64,000 nt of DNA from an uncultured Nocardioides sp. (lineage in GTDB: Bacteria > Actinomycetota > Actinomycetes > Propionibacteriales > Nocardioidaceae), in assembly GCF_947488025.1 (NCBI RefSeq), contig NZ_CANKYS010000008.1, positions 1 to 64,000 on the forward strand. Direction: 5' to 3'. This document shows positions 8,792 to 17,024 of this stretch, in pieces. Below the pieces are notes generated by a model, which worked only from the letters and a program-made list of their open reading frames with translations, was not told the DNA's origin and did no database searches. How positions within the stretch are numbered: position 1 is the first letter of the stretch; every line of letters starts with the position of its first letter. A program made the translations under genes and the position numbers.

Positions 8792-10383
8792 CCAACGTCG
8801 AGACGAAAGCGCCCGAAGCCCCCCCAGCCGGTCCGGGGCAGGCGTCGCCGTCCTGGGGGTGGCTGCGCTGGGCGTGGAGGAATCTGACCTCGATGCGCAC
8901 GGCGGTGATGCTGCTCGCGCTGCTCGCGCTCGCCGCGATCCCGGGGTCGCTGTTCCCACAGCGCAACGTCGCCAGCGACCCGGCCGCGGTGATCAACTAC
9001 GCCCAAGAGAACCCCCGTGTCGCGCCATGGCTGGACCGGCTCGGGATGTTCGACGTCTACGCCTCCCCCTGGTTCGCCGCCATCTACGTGCTGCTGCTGG
9101 TCTCCATGACCGGATGCGTACTGCCCCGCTCGCGCCGCCTGTGGCAGTCGGTTCGCAGCGCTCCACCACCGGCCCCGCGAAACCTGGCCCGCCTCGAGGG
9201 GCACCACAGCTGGACAACCAGCGGTGAGCCGGCCGAGATCATCGCCACCGCGGCGGCACATCTGCGCCGCAGGGGGTTCCGTGTCCTCACCTCCACAGAC
9301 GAGGTCCGGGCCGAGCGCGGCTACCTACGCGAAGTCGGCAACCTCGCCTTTCACCTGTCGCTGCTGGTGCTCCTGGTCGGCATCGCCGGGGGAAAGCTGA
9401 TCGGGTTCGAGGGCAGGGTCGCCGTCGCCGAGGGCGGGACGTTCGCCAACGATCTCTCCCAGTACGACGCCTTCACCCCCTCCGCGTGGACTGACGTGGA
9501 CAACCTGGAACCGGTGTCGTTTCGGCTGGAAGACTTCGACGTCTCCTACCAGACCAGCGGCCCCAACACGGGGCAACCGACGAAGTTCGCGGCCAGGCTC
9601 GCCTACCGCGCCGGAAACGGTGAGGAGCAGACCATCACCGTCGAGCCGAACCACCCGCTCGACGTCAACGAGACCAAGTTCTTCCTCACCGGCAACGGGT
9701 ATGCCCCGATCGTCACCGTCCGCGACGGGCGCGACAGCGTCGTCTTCACGGGACCGGTGCTGTTCCTGCCGCTGGACACTGACAACGCCTCCGAGGGCGT
9801 GATCAAGGCGCCGGACGCGCAGCCGGCACAACTGGCGTTCGAGGGGTTCTTCTTTCCCACCGCCGACGTCGGCCCTCAGGGACCCTACTCAATGTTCCCC
9901 GACACTCTGAACCCCCAGCTGTTCCTCACCGCCTTCACCGGTGACCTCGGCCTGAGCGACGGAGTGCCGCAGTCGGTGTTCACCCTCGACAAGGACGAGC
10001 TCACCCAGGTGCGCCGCGATGGGCGACCGTTCAGCCAGGCGCTGTCGGTCGGGGAGACGATGCGGCTTCCCGACGGTCAAGGCACCCTCACCTTCGACGG
10101 GGTCTCCCGGTTCGCCAACTTTCAGATCGCCTACGACCCCGGCAAGGAGATCACCCTCGTTGCGGCGATCGTCCTGTTCGTTGGGCTCACCACATCCCTG
10201 ATCGTCCGCAGGCGACGGCTGTGGATGCGGCTGCGACCGAGCGCCGACGCCGGCACCATGGTCGAGATCGCCGGCTACTCACTCACTCGCCGCGAGCCCC
10301 CGCCGAACGAGATCAAGAACCTCGTAGCCGCACTCACCAGCCCGCACCTCACCACACCCGTCAACAAGGACACCCCCAGATGA
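8788..10383 (+). CDS. resB: Cytochrome c biogenesis protein ResB
   Basis: A 531-residue ResB/Ccs1 protein, partner of CcsA in the System II haem lyase that exports haem and attaches it to apocytochrome c. Visible are an early helix pair (TSMRTAVMLLALLALAAIPGS), a helix at the YASPWFAAIYVLL motif typical of the family, a third helix, a long extracytoplasmic domain from about 215 to 445, and a last helix near 455-475. GTG start overlaps the thioredoxin gene; the stop overlaps ccsA. Confidence 0.92.
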   Translation: MTNVETKAPEAPPAGPGQASPSWGWLRWAWRNLTSMRTAVMLLALLALAAIPGSLFPQRNVASDPAAVINYAQENPRVAPWLDRLGMFDVYASPWFAAIYVLLLVSMTGCVLPRSRRLWQSVRSAPPPAPRNLARLEGHHSWTTSGEPAEIIATAAAHLRRRGFRVLTSTDEVRAERGYLREVGNLAFHLSLLVLLVGIAGGKLIGFEGRVAVAEGGTFANDLSQYDAFTPSAWTDVDNLEPVSFRLEDFDVSYQTSGPNTGQPTKFAARLAYRAGNGEEQTITVEPNHPLDVNETKFFLTGNGYAPIVTVRDGRDSVVFTGPVLFLPLDTDNASEGVIKAPDAQPAQLAFEGFFFPTADVGPQGPYSMFPDTLNPQLFLTAFTGDLGLSDGVPQSVFTLDKDELTQVRRDGRPFSQALSVGETMRLPDGQGTLTFDGVSRFANFQIAYDPGKEITLVAAIVLFVGLTTSLIVRRRRLWMRLRPSADAGTMVEIAGYSLTRREPPPNEIKNLVAALTSPHLTTPVNKDTPR

Positions 10384-11336
10384 TCTTCGACGAGCAGACA
10401 CTGGCTCAGTTCTCCAACGGTCTGGTGTACTCCGCCATCGCCGTCTACGCGCTGGCCCTGCTGGCCTACGCCGCGGAAGCTGCCGGCCAGGTCGCAAGCG
10501 CCGCCCCTGTCGTCCCCGATTCACCCGCGCACAACCGGCTGGCGGGCGCCGGCACCATGGTCGCCGCTCCGCCCTCCAGCGGTCGCCTGTTGGGTGCGGT
10601 CGGGACGTCGCTGACCGTGCTTGCGTTCCTGCTCAACCTCGGCGGTGTGGTCACGCGCGGTCTCGCGGCCGGGCGGGTCCCCTGGGGCAACATGTACGAG
10701 TTCGTGCTCGTGTGTGCACTCGCGGCGGGCGCCGCGTACCTGGCGTTCCTGTCCAGGCGCCCGGTACGCGCCTTCGGCGTCTGGATCGTGGCCATCGTCC
10801 TGCTCGCACTCGGCCTGGCCGTCACTGTTCTCTACACTCCCGCCGGCCAGCTGGTGCCGGTGCTGGACTCGTACTGGCTGGTGATCCACGTCGCCGCCGC
10901 GATCACGGGCGGCGGAGTCTTCACTGTCGGTGCTGTCGCGACCGGCCTATTCCTGGTGCGCCACCGTCAAGAGCGGCGCGGCACGGTGCAGGCGCCCAAG
11001 GGGCGCTACGCCGCCAGTCTCCCCACCACCCGCACGCTGGAGCAGGTGGCCCACACCGCGCACATCTTCGCCTTCCCGATCTGGACCTTCGCCGTGATTG
11101 CCGGGGCCATCTGGGCCGAGAACTCGTGGGGCCGGTACTGGGGCTGGGACCCCAAGGAGACCTGGGCGTTCATCACCTGGGTCTTCTACGCCGCACACCT
11201 GCACGCCCAGGCGACCGCGGGGTGGCGCGGCGTGCGAGCCTCCTGGTTCGCCCTCGCAGGATACGCCGCGTTCTTGTTCAACTTTTTCGGCGTCAACCTG
11301 TGGATCACCGGACTCCACTCCTACGCCGGTGTCTGA
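10380..11336 (+). CDS. ccsB: Cytochrome c biogenesis protein CcsA/CcsB (ResC)
   Basis: A 318-residue multi-helix haem-handling protein. The diagnostic tryptophan-rich motif WGRYWGWDPKETW is present, with conserved histidines in flanking helices (LVIHVAAA, AHTAHIFAF, AAHLHAQ). With ResB it forms the haem export and ligation complex. The ATG at 10380 overlaps the resB stop (ATGA) and gives a natural start, MIFDEQTLAQFSNGLVY. Confidence 0.93.
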   Translation: MIFDEQTLAQFSNGLVYSAIAVYALALLAYAAEAAGQVASAAPVVPDSPAHNRLAGAGTMVAAPPSSGRLLGAVGTSLTVLAFLLNLGGVVTRGLAAGRVPWGNMYEFVLVCALAAGAAYLAFLSRRPVRAFGVWIVAIVLLALGLAVTVLYTPAGQLVPVLDSYWLVIHVAAAITGGGVFTVGAVATGLFLVRHRQERRGTVQAPKGRYAASLPTTRTLEQVAHTAHIFAFPIWTFAVIAGAIWAENSWGRYWGWDPKETWAFITWVFYAAHLHAQATAGWRGVRASWFALAGYAAFLFNFFGVNLWITGLHSYAGV

Positions 11337-11381
11337 ACCGCGCCCACCGAGCCCAGGCTCGTCGCCTAGATTCGTACCAAA

Positions 11382-11403
11382 GCCGCCGCGCTACAGCGGC
11401 GGC
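11382..11403. promoter_or_regulatory. GC-rich hairpin between ccsB and ccdA
   Basis: GCCGCCGC and GCGGCGGC form a perfect 8-bp stem around a 6-base loop in the 99-base gap. There is no T tract. It could be a partial terminator, an RNA processing point or an mRNA stabiliser tuning ccdA relative to the upstream genes. Confidence 0.5.
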
Positions 11404-11435
11404 CTCACCAGGACAGGACCGAGACCATCGTTGCC

Positions 11436-12266
11436 ATGAGCGCCAGCGACCTGGTGATGTCAGGACCCCTCGCGGTCGCAGCTCTGTTGGCGATCGCGGC
11501 CGGCCTCGTTTCCTTTCTTTCGCCGTGCTGCCTGCCCCTCGTGCCCGGATACCTGTCCTACGTCGCCGGCATGTCCGGCGCGGAGAGCCATCAGACCACC
11601 GACGAGTGCGCCATCAAGGTTCCCAACGAGGTTTCCAACGCAAGAGGGACCGAGGCCCGCCCAACCACCCGCGCGCCCGGCAGCCGCCGGGTAGTCCTGG
11701 GTGCAGTCCTGTTCGTGGCCGGGTTCGCCGCGGTGTTCACCAGTTACGGCGTCTTGTTCGGCACCTTCGGCGCGCTGCTGATCGCCCACCAGGACACGCT
11801 GGTCCGGGTCTTGGGCGGCCTCACGATCGTCTTCGGTCTGATGTTCACCGGCCTGTTCTGGAAGTTCCCCATCGCGAGCCGCAGCCTGCGTCTCGGCTAC
11901 CGCCCGCGTGCCGGGCTAGCCGGCGCACCGCTCTTGGGGGTCATGTTCGGACTCGGTTGGACCCCGTGCATCGGACCCACCCTGGCGGCGGTGCTCACCT
12001 TGGCCACCAGCAGCGCCGGCGCCGGTCGGGGGGCTTTCCTGTCCTTCGCCTACAGCATCGGGCTGGGGATCCCCTTCATCGTGGCGGCGTTCTCGGTCTC
12101 GCGGGCAATGACCCGCCTGCAGTGGGCACGTCGCCACGCATCCACGGTGATGCTGGTCGGCGGGCTGGTGATGGTGGCACTCGGCGTCCTCCAGGTCAGC
12201 GGGCTGTGGCTTGAGCTGATGACGCGGCTCCAAGGCGTGGTCGCCAACTGGCAGACGCCGATCTGA
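11436..12266 (+). CDS. ccdA: Thiol-disulfide transmembrane carrier CcdA
   Basis: A 276-residue DsbD/CcdA-family membrane protein that passes electrons from cytoplasmic thioredoxin to extracytoplasmic thioredoxin-like proteins. The two redox cysteine motifs are visible, [16 protein letters not shown] early and [12 protein letters not shown] in the second half. A hydrophilic insert of about 40 residues (around 50-90, [10 protein letters not shown] to GSRR) separates the first helices. It ends the maturation set and probably serves both thioredoxin lipoproteins of the island. Confidence 0.92.
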   Translation: MSASDLVMSGPLAVAALLAIAAGLVSFLSPCCLPLVPGYLSYVAGMSGAESHQTTDECAIKVPNEVSNARGTEARPTTRAPGSRRVVLGAVLFVAGFAAVFTSYGVLFGTFGALLIAHQDTLVRVLGGLTIVFGLMFTGLFWKFPIASRSLRLGYRPRAGLAGAPLLGVMFGLGWTPCIGPTLAAVLTLATSSAGAGRGAFLSFAYSIGLGIPFIVAAFSVSRAMTRLQWARRHASTVMLVGGLVMVALGVLQVSGLWLELMTRLQGVVANWQTPI

Positions 12267-12532
12267 CCGAGGGCTTGCCAGATTTGGTTAGCAGTGGGGG
12301 ACGAACCGAATGTAGACCAGCTCGACGATGGTCTGGGTGCCTACGATGGCTGAGAGGGATGGCGTATCCGGCGGAAGGACGAGCCCGAGCGGCAGGACCT
12401 CAGAGGGTTGCGGGTGGCGCCTGGTGACCAACGGCCGTGAGCCCGGCTTGCGATCGCCCAAGCCCCGATGCAGACAGCAGCATTCGGACCGGAATCTGGT
12501 CCGCTTCGTATCTGCACTTCATGGTTACTGGT

Positions 12533-13006
12533 TCAGTCTGAGTCAACCTCGAGTTCGAAGGTCGGAGTGCCGGCGACGCACGAGGCATCTATGCGGGACC
12601 GCTCGTCGTCGTCAGTCTCACGTTCGAATTCGACGCGCACCCGACCCGGTCCACGATCGTCGAGCTCGAATATGAAGCCGCTGTCGGGAATGGCGTTGAC
12701 AAAACTAGCTGCTGCATCCCGGCACGCGATCGTGACCTGACCGCCCGGCCCCTGCCAGGTACGCCGCACCGGGTCTTCCGTGGTCGGTTCGGTCGTGGCG
12801 CTCGGAGTGCTCGGCCTGGTCCTCGGCGTCCGGGTCCGTCCGGGGTCGGGCTGGTCGGTCGTCGTGGTGACCGGCGACTCCGAGGACACCACGCCGCCGC
12901 CCGCCCGCGCGATCACCACCCAAACCAGCGCGGAGCCGAGCGCGACCACCAGCATCCACACGGCGATGCCGGTAGCCAGAAAGCGGGACGGTCTCACTTC
13001 CCGCAT
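12533..13006 (-). CDS. Membrane-anchored exported protein of unknown function
   Basis: About 157 residues: a short basic start (MREVRPSRF), one membrane segment near 8-34, a Thr/Pro/Ser-rich linker (SPVTTTTDQPDPGRTRTP), then a small extracytoplasmic domain with two cysteines (TIACRDAA and ASCVAGT) likely to form a disulfide. No named family recognised. It lies divergent from the response regulator, 52 bases away, so it may be a target or extracytoplasmic partner of that two-component system. The start is the first one placing the membrane segment normally; the frame is open further upstream. Confidence 0.6.
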   Translation of the reverse strand: MREVRPSRFLATGIAVWMLVVALGSALVWVVIARAGGGVVSSESPVTTTTDQPDPGRTRTPRTRPSTPSATTEPTTEDPVRRTWQGPGGQVTIACRDAAASFVNAIPDSGFIFELDDRGPGRVRVEFERETDDDERSRIDASCVAGTPTFELEVDSD

Positions 13007-13058
13007 CCTTCCAGCCGCGCTCGTCGCGTGCGAGCGGATGCGCAGGTTACCGTTCCGC

Positions 13059-13745
13059 ATGACCAGCATCCTGGTCGTCGAGGACGACGAGCCCATTCGG
13101 CGCGCGGTGCACCGTGGTCTCGGTGATCGTGGCTACGCCGTCGCGTCGGTGAGCACCGGGCTCGCGGCGCTCGAGCACGTGCTCGCCGAGTCGCCGACGC
13201 TGGTGCTGCTCGACCTCGGTCTGCCCGACGTCGGGGGGCTGACCCTGATCTCGATGATTCGCGCGGCGAGCCAGGTCCCGATCATCGTGATCACCGCCCA
13301 GGACGACGACCCGACGATGGTCAAGGCCCTCGATGACGGCGCCGACGACTACATCGTCAAGCCCTTCGGCACCGACCAGCTCGCGGCCCGGATCCGCGCC
13401 GTACTCCGGCGAGGTGGGCGCGACACGGCTCCGGCCGAGCCGATCAGGGTCGGCGACCTGTCGGTCGACGAGCGCACCCGCACGGTCACGCTGGCCGGTG
13501 AACCGCTCGAGCTGGCCCGCAAGGAGTTCGAACTGCTGCTCGCCCTGGCCGCCCGGGCTGGCGACGTCGTCACCAAGCGCGAGCTGCTCGCCGAGGTGTG
13601 GCAGGAGGCCTACGGCGGCTCCGACCGCACGCTCGACGTCCACCTGTCGCTGTTGCGGCGCAAGCTGGGTGAGACCGCGGCCGCGCCGCGCTACCTCCAC
13701 AGCGTCCGCGGCGTCGGAGTGCGCCTCGTATCGCCGGACGCTTGA
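13059..13745 (+). CDS. OmpR/PhoB-family response regulator
   Basis: A 228-residue response regulator: receiver domain with acidic pocket EDDE, phospho-acceptor D52 (LVLLDLGLP) and the conserved Lys (YIVKPFG), followed by a winged-helix DNA-binding domain (LARKEFELL, SDRTLDVHLSLLRRKLGE, RGVGVRL). The ATG at 13059 is chosen because the receiver fold begins there; the frame is open upstream without domain content. The kinase start overlaps its stop (TGATG). It probably controls the redox operon and the exported proteins around it. Confidence 0.9.
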   Translation: MTSILVVEDDEPIRRAVHRGLGDRGYAVASVSTGLAALEHVLAESPTLVLLDLGLPDVGGLTLISMIRAASQVPIIVITAQDDDPTMVKALDDGADDYIVKPFGTDQLAARIRAVLRRGGRDTAPAEPIRVGDLSVDERTRTVTLAGEPLELARKEFELLLALAARAGDVVTKRELLAEVWQEAYGGSDRTLDVHLSLLRRKLGETAAAPRYLHSVRGVGVRLVSPDA

Positions 13746-15013
13746 TGCGCCGCCGGATCTCGCTGCTGGTGGTGGCCACCACCTCGGCAGTCGTGGTCTC
13801 CTTCGTGATCCCGCTCTGCCTGCTGGTCGGCACCCTTGCCGAGGACCGCGCGATGGCGGCGGCCGACCAGGAGGCGCGCAACGTGGCGATCCTGGTGTCC
13901 GGCCTGACCGACGAGACCCAGCTCGCCGACCTCGTCGCCGGCATCGACCAACGCGGCACGCCCTCCACCCAGGTGCTGACCGCCGACGGTCGCCAGCTCG
14001 GGTCGGGTCCAGACATGGCAGACGACGCCGACGTGCGGCGGGCGCTGGATGGCGAGGCGTTCACGGTCATCGACGGCACCGGCGGCCAGGTGCTGTTGCC
14101 GGTGGTGGGTCCCGACGGTACTGCCGTCGTACGCAGCGTGGTTGGCCCTGACGACCTCGATCGCGGCGTGCTGCCTGCCTGGGCTGGCATCGTCGGGCTC
14201 GGGGTGGTGCTCCTCGCTGCCGCACTGGCGATCGCGAGCCGGCTCGGCAACCGGATCAGCGAGCCGTTGATGGCGGTCGCCGACACCGCCCACCGGCTGC
14301 GCGGAGGAGAGCTGACGGCCCGCGCCGAGGTCGCCGGCACCGAGGAGACCCAGGAGCTGGCTCGCGCGCTCAACGGGTTGGCGGAGCGGACAACGGAGCT
14401 GCTGAGGATGGAGCGCGCGGCGGTGGCGGACCTTTCCCACCGGCTGCGGACCCCGGTGACCGCGCTGCGCCTGGACGCCGAGGCGGTCGCCGAGCCCGAG
14501 CTGGGTCAGCGGCTGCAGGAGCACATCGGGGTGCTGCAGCGGACGGTTGACGCCATTGTTCGCGAGGCCAGGCGCCCGGTGCGCACCGACCTGGCACCGG
14601 GCTGCGACGCCACCGCCGTCGTCGCCGCGAGGATGGCGTTCTGGAGTCCGCTTGCCGAGGATCAGAGCCGGCCGCTCGAGGTGGTGCTGCCTTTGGAGCC
14701 GCTGCCGACCGCTCTCAACGAGACGGACCTGACCGACCTGGTCGACGTGATCGTCGACAATGTCTTCGCGCACACCCCCGAGGGCACCGCGCTGCGGGTC
14801 GAGCTGCGGCACGCGGATGACCGCGTCCTGCTGAAGGTGAGCGACAGCGGTCCCGGCTTCGGCCGCGACCGCGTCGAGAGGCCGGGCACCAGCGGCCTCG
14901 GGCTCGACATCGCCACCCGTACGGCGGCCGGTGCGGGCGGCTCGTTGCGGACCGGCGGCTCCCCCCAGGGCGGGGCCCTGGTCGAGGTGGACCTGCCCGT
15001 CTCGCGTCACTGA
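13745..15013 (+). CDS. Sensor histidine kinase
   Basis: A 422-residue membrane kinase: first helix near 5-28, an extracytoplasmic sensor segment to about 135, second helix near 140-162, a HAMP linker, a phospho-acceptor box VADLSHRLRTPV with H232, and an ATPase domain with the N-box (DVIVDNVFAH) and glycine boxes (DSGPGFGRD, TSGLGLDIA). Cognate to the upstream regulator by overlap. The signal is unknown; neighbouring genes suggest redox or envelope stress. Confidence 0.9.
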   Translation: MRRRISLLVVATTSAVVVSFVIPLCLLVGTLAEDRAMAAADQEARNVAILVSGLTDETQLADLVAGIDQRGTPSTQVLTADGRQLGSGPDMADDADVRRALDGEAFTVIDGTGGQVLLPVVGPDGTAVVRSVVGPDDLDRGVLPAWAGIVGLGVVLLAAALAIASRLGNRISEPLMAVADTAHRLRGGELTARAEVAGTEETQELARALNGLAERTTELLRMERAAVADLSHRLRTPVTALRLDAEAVAEPELGQRLQEHIGVLQRTVDAIVREARRPVRTDLAPGCDATAVVAARMAFWSPLAEDQSRPLEVVLPLEPLPTALNETDLTDLVDVIVDNVFAHTPEGTALRVELRHADDRVLLKVSDSGPGFGRDRVERPGTSGLGLDIATRTAAGAGGSLRTGGSPQGGALVEVDLPVSRH

Positions 15014-15014
15014 A

Positions 15015-15524
15015 TCAGTCGTCTTCGCGGTCGTCGTGGTCGCGGTCATCGTGGTCGCGGTCGTCGTCGTCGCGGTCGTCGTGGTCGCGGTCGTCGTGGT
15101 CGTCGTGGTCGCGGTCGTCGCGGTGGCGGTGGTCGCGGTCGTCGTCGGGGTCGTTGTGATCGTCGAGGTCGTTGCCCCTGCTGTCGTGGTCGTCATCTCG
15201 GACCGTCTGGTCGGACGGCGCGTTGGTGGCGCTGGAGGTGGCCCGGGCCTGCCGTACCGGCTGCGTCTGGATCTGCGGGGAGGGCAGGAGCACGGTCCGC
15301 ACCTCGTTGGTCACGCAGGTGCCGCGCTCGAGCTTCGCCGGCGGCCTACACGGGGCGAATCGGGGTCGGGTGGCCCGGCGCTGGAACTCGTTCGCAGGCT
15401 GGGTCGGGGTGGTTGTCTCGTCGGCGGAGCGGACGGGCGGGGTGGCGAGGTCGTAGGCGACGACGGCTCCCCCGGTGCCGGCGGCCACGGCGGCGGACAG
15501 GACGGCGACGGTGAAGATCCTCAT
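15015..15524 (-). CDS. Secreted protein with Asp/Arg/His repeat tail
   Basis: 169 residues: a signal peptide (MRIFTVAVLSAAVAAGTGGAV), a central segment with two cysteines (APCRPP, GTCVTN), and a C-terminal tail of about 60 residues made of reiterated D, R, H and N in blocks such as DRDHDDHDDRDHDD. The tail is encoded by near-perfect short repeats, so its length may vary between strains. The composition could bind divalent metals or polycations. The stop is two bases from the kinase stop on the other strand. No family recognised; function unknown. Confidence 0.65.
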   Translation of the reverse strand: MRIFTVAVLSAAVAAGTGGAVVAYDLATPPVRSADETTTPTQPANEFQRRATRPRFAPCRPPAKLERGTCVTNEVRTVLLPSPQIQTQPVRQARATSSATNAPSDQTVRDDDHDSRGNDLDDHNDPDDDRDHRHRDDRDHDDHDDRDHDDRDDDDRDHDDRDHDDREDD

Positions 15525-15565
15525 GTGGGCATGCTCCGCCGACGCACCTCAGGCGCGCCTCGCCT

Positions 15566-15612
15566 CAGGGTCAAGAGAGCGTCAACGACTCCCTGAGGAT
15601 TCCTTGACCCTG
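15566..15612. promoter_or_regulatory. Inverted repeat CAGGGTCAAG / CTTGACCCTG in divergent gap
   Basis: Two perfect 10-base inverted arms at 15566-15575 and 15603-15612 lie between the divergent exported-protein genes. The 37-base centre spacing suits cooperative binding of a dimeric winged-helix regulator. Control by the adjacent two-component system is inferred. Confidence 0.5.
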
Positions 15613-15654
15613 CTGTGAGGCCCGCTTGGCAGGAGTGCGTCGAGGGTGGCCGGC

Positions 15655-16101
15655 ATGACGAAACGCATCACTTCGCGAACCCGCGACCGCAACCGTCGGG
15701 CTGTCGCGGCCGTCACCGGCGCCGCGACAGCCGTCTCGCTGACCGCTACCGGCTGGGTCGTCGGAGTGGCCGCTGCCGACTTCGAGGCCGAGCAGGCCGA
15801 GCGCGAGGCTGCGCAGGCCAAGGCGGACCGGCAGCGCGCCCGCTACGAGTTCCAGGTTGCCCGTGCGCAGCAGGGATCGACCCGACCGGTGCTGCGAGAG
15901 CGACCGACTCGGACCCGGGTGACCACGCGCTATGTCACGTCTGGTGTGACCCAGTCTGTCGGCGGCGGCGACCTCCGGGCCCCCACGCAGAGCTCGTCCA
16001 CGAGTTCCGGCGGCGGCCCGGGCAGCGCGTCGTCCGGCCCTTCCATCTCCGCACCGCCACCAGCCCCGCCTCCGCCGCCTCCCGCGACGAGCGGATCGTG
16101 A
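15655..16101 (+). CDS. Small exported protein upstream of apbE
   Basis: About 148 residues: a basic N-terminus, a hydrophobic segment near 15-45 (AAVTGAATAVSLTATGWVV), an Ala/Glu/Lys/Arg-rich helical stretch that could form a coiled coil, then a low-complexity Gly/Ser and poly-Pro tail. No family recognised. It precedes apbE with a 2-base gap (or a GTGA overlap), in the place where ApbE operons often have an FMN-binding substrate, but no FMN_bind fold is visible. A short SGVTQS motif distantly resembles flavinylation sites (SGATxTS). The ATG at 15655 is preferred over GTG 15646 for spacing to a GAGGG. Confidence 0.6.
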   Translation: MTKRITSRTRDRNRRAVAAVTGAATAVSLTATGWVVGVAAADFEAEQAEREAAQAKADRQRARYEFQVARAQQGSTRPVLRERPTRTRVTTRYVTSGVTQSVGGGDLRAPTQSSSTSSGGGPGSASSGPSISAPPPAPPPPPPATSGS

Positions 16102-16103
16102 CC

Positions 16104-17024
16104 ATGGGTGCCGCAACCAGCCATGCGACGTTCCGGGCCCTCGGCAGCGAGGTGTACGTCGGTGTACGCCGTCCTGCCGAGCTGGACCGTGCCCTCGCGG
16201 TCACGCGCGCGGTGCTGCGGGACGTTGACGAGGTAGCCAGCCGGTTCCGAGACTCCGACCTGACGCGCGTCAACGCACAGCCGGGGCAGTGGGTGGCGGT
16301 CGACCCGCTGCTCGTGGCTGCGGTTCAGGTCGGCCGCGAGGCCGCGCGGCAGACCGACGGCCTGGTCAGCCCGCTGCTCGGCCGGGTTCTGGTGGAGGTC
16401 GGCTACGACCGTGACTTCGCGCTGATCGAGGAAGGAGCCTCCGGCTCGTTCGTCCGACCGGAACCTCCTCCGCTCGACGCGTGGCGGGAGATCTGCACCG
16501 ATCCCGGCGGGTGGGTGCGGATCCCCGAGCACACCGCCCTCGACCTGGGGGCGACAGGCAAGGCGTGGGCGGCTGACCTGGTCGCTGCGGCGCTGACAGA
16601 GCGGCTGGCGTGTTCGGCGATCGTCGGGGTGGGCGGTGACGTGCGGGTCGCCGCGCCCGACGGCGTGCCCTGGCCGGTGGTGGTGGCGGAGCGACCTGGC
16701 GGTCCGGCCGAGGAGCTGACGGCACTGGCCGGCGGTGGGCTGGCCACCTCGACGACGACGGTGCGCCGCTGGGCCCGGGCCGGCGTACGCCACCATCACC
16801 TGCTCGACCCCCGCACCGGACTGCCGACCACCGGGGCCTGGCGCACCGTCACGGCCGCCGGCGCCACCTGCGTGGCGGCCAACACTGCCAGCACGGCGGC
16901 GATCGTGATGGGCGACGCCGCCACCGGCTGGCTTGAGGACCATGCGGTCTCGGCACGCCTGGTCGGGCGGCGCGGCGCGGTCGCGCGCACCGGCGCCTGG
17001 CCACGAGAGAGGAGCGCGGCATGA
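16104..17024 (+). CDS. apbE: FAD:protein FMN transferase
   Basis: A 306-residue ApbE-family enzyme, which attaches FMN covalently to Thr/Ser of exported proteins using FAD and Mg. Signatures: an N-terminal MGAATSHATFRALG, LDLGATGKAWAADLV (usual DLGgiaKGyavD), the VGGDVRV strand, and the metal/FAD region HHLLDPRTGLP followed by AANTASTAAIVMG. No signal peptide or lipobox is evident, so it may act from the cytosolic side or be anchored otherwise. A GTG at 16098 overlapping the upstream stop is an alternative start. It overlaps the next gene by four bases. Confidence 0.88.
   Translation: MGAATSHATFRALGSEVYVGVRRPAELDRALAVTRAVLRDVDEVASRFRDSDLTRVNAQPGQWVAVDPLLVAAVQVGREAARQTDGLVSPLLGRVLVEVGYDRDFALIEEGASGSFVRPEPPPLDAWREICTDPGGWVRIPEHTALDLGATGKAWAADLVAAALTERLACSAIVGVGGDVRVAAPDGVPWPVVVAERPGGPAEELTALAGGGLATSTTTVRRWARAGVRHHHLLDPRTGLPTTGAWRTVTAAGATCVAANTASTAAIVMGDAATGWLEDHAVSARLVGRRGAVARTGAWPRERSAA

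Noticed and set aside
12267-12532. Possible gene in the gap after ccdA
   Set aside because: Open frames exist on the plus strand but run on into the antisense of a better-supported gene and show no domain or ribosome site. Only a weak CGGACC/GGTCCG dyad is seen.
15020-15180. Short-period DNA repeat that could look like a CRISPR or minisatellite
   Set aside because: Units are about 9-15 bases with no unique spacers, and are explained by the Asp/Arg/His codons of the secreted protein.
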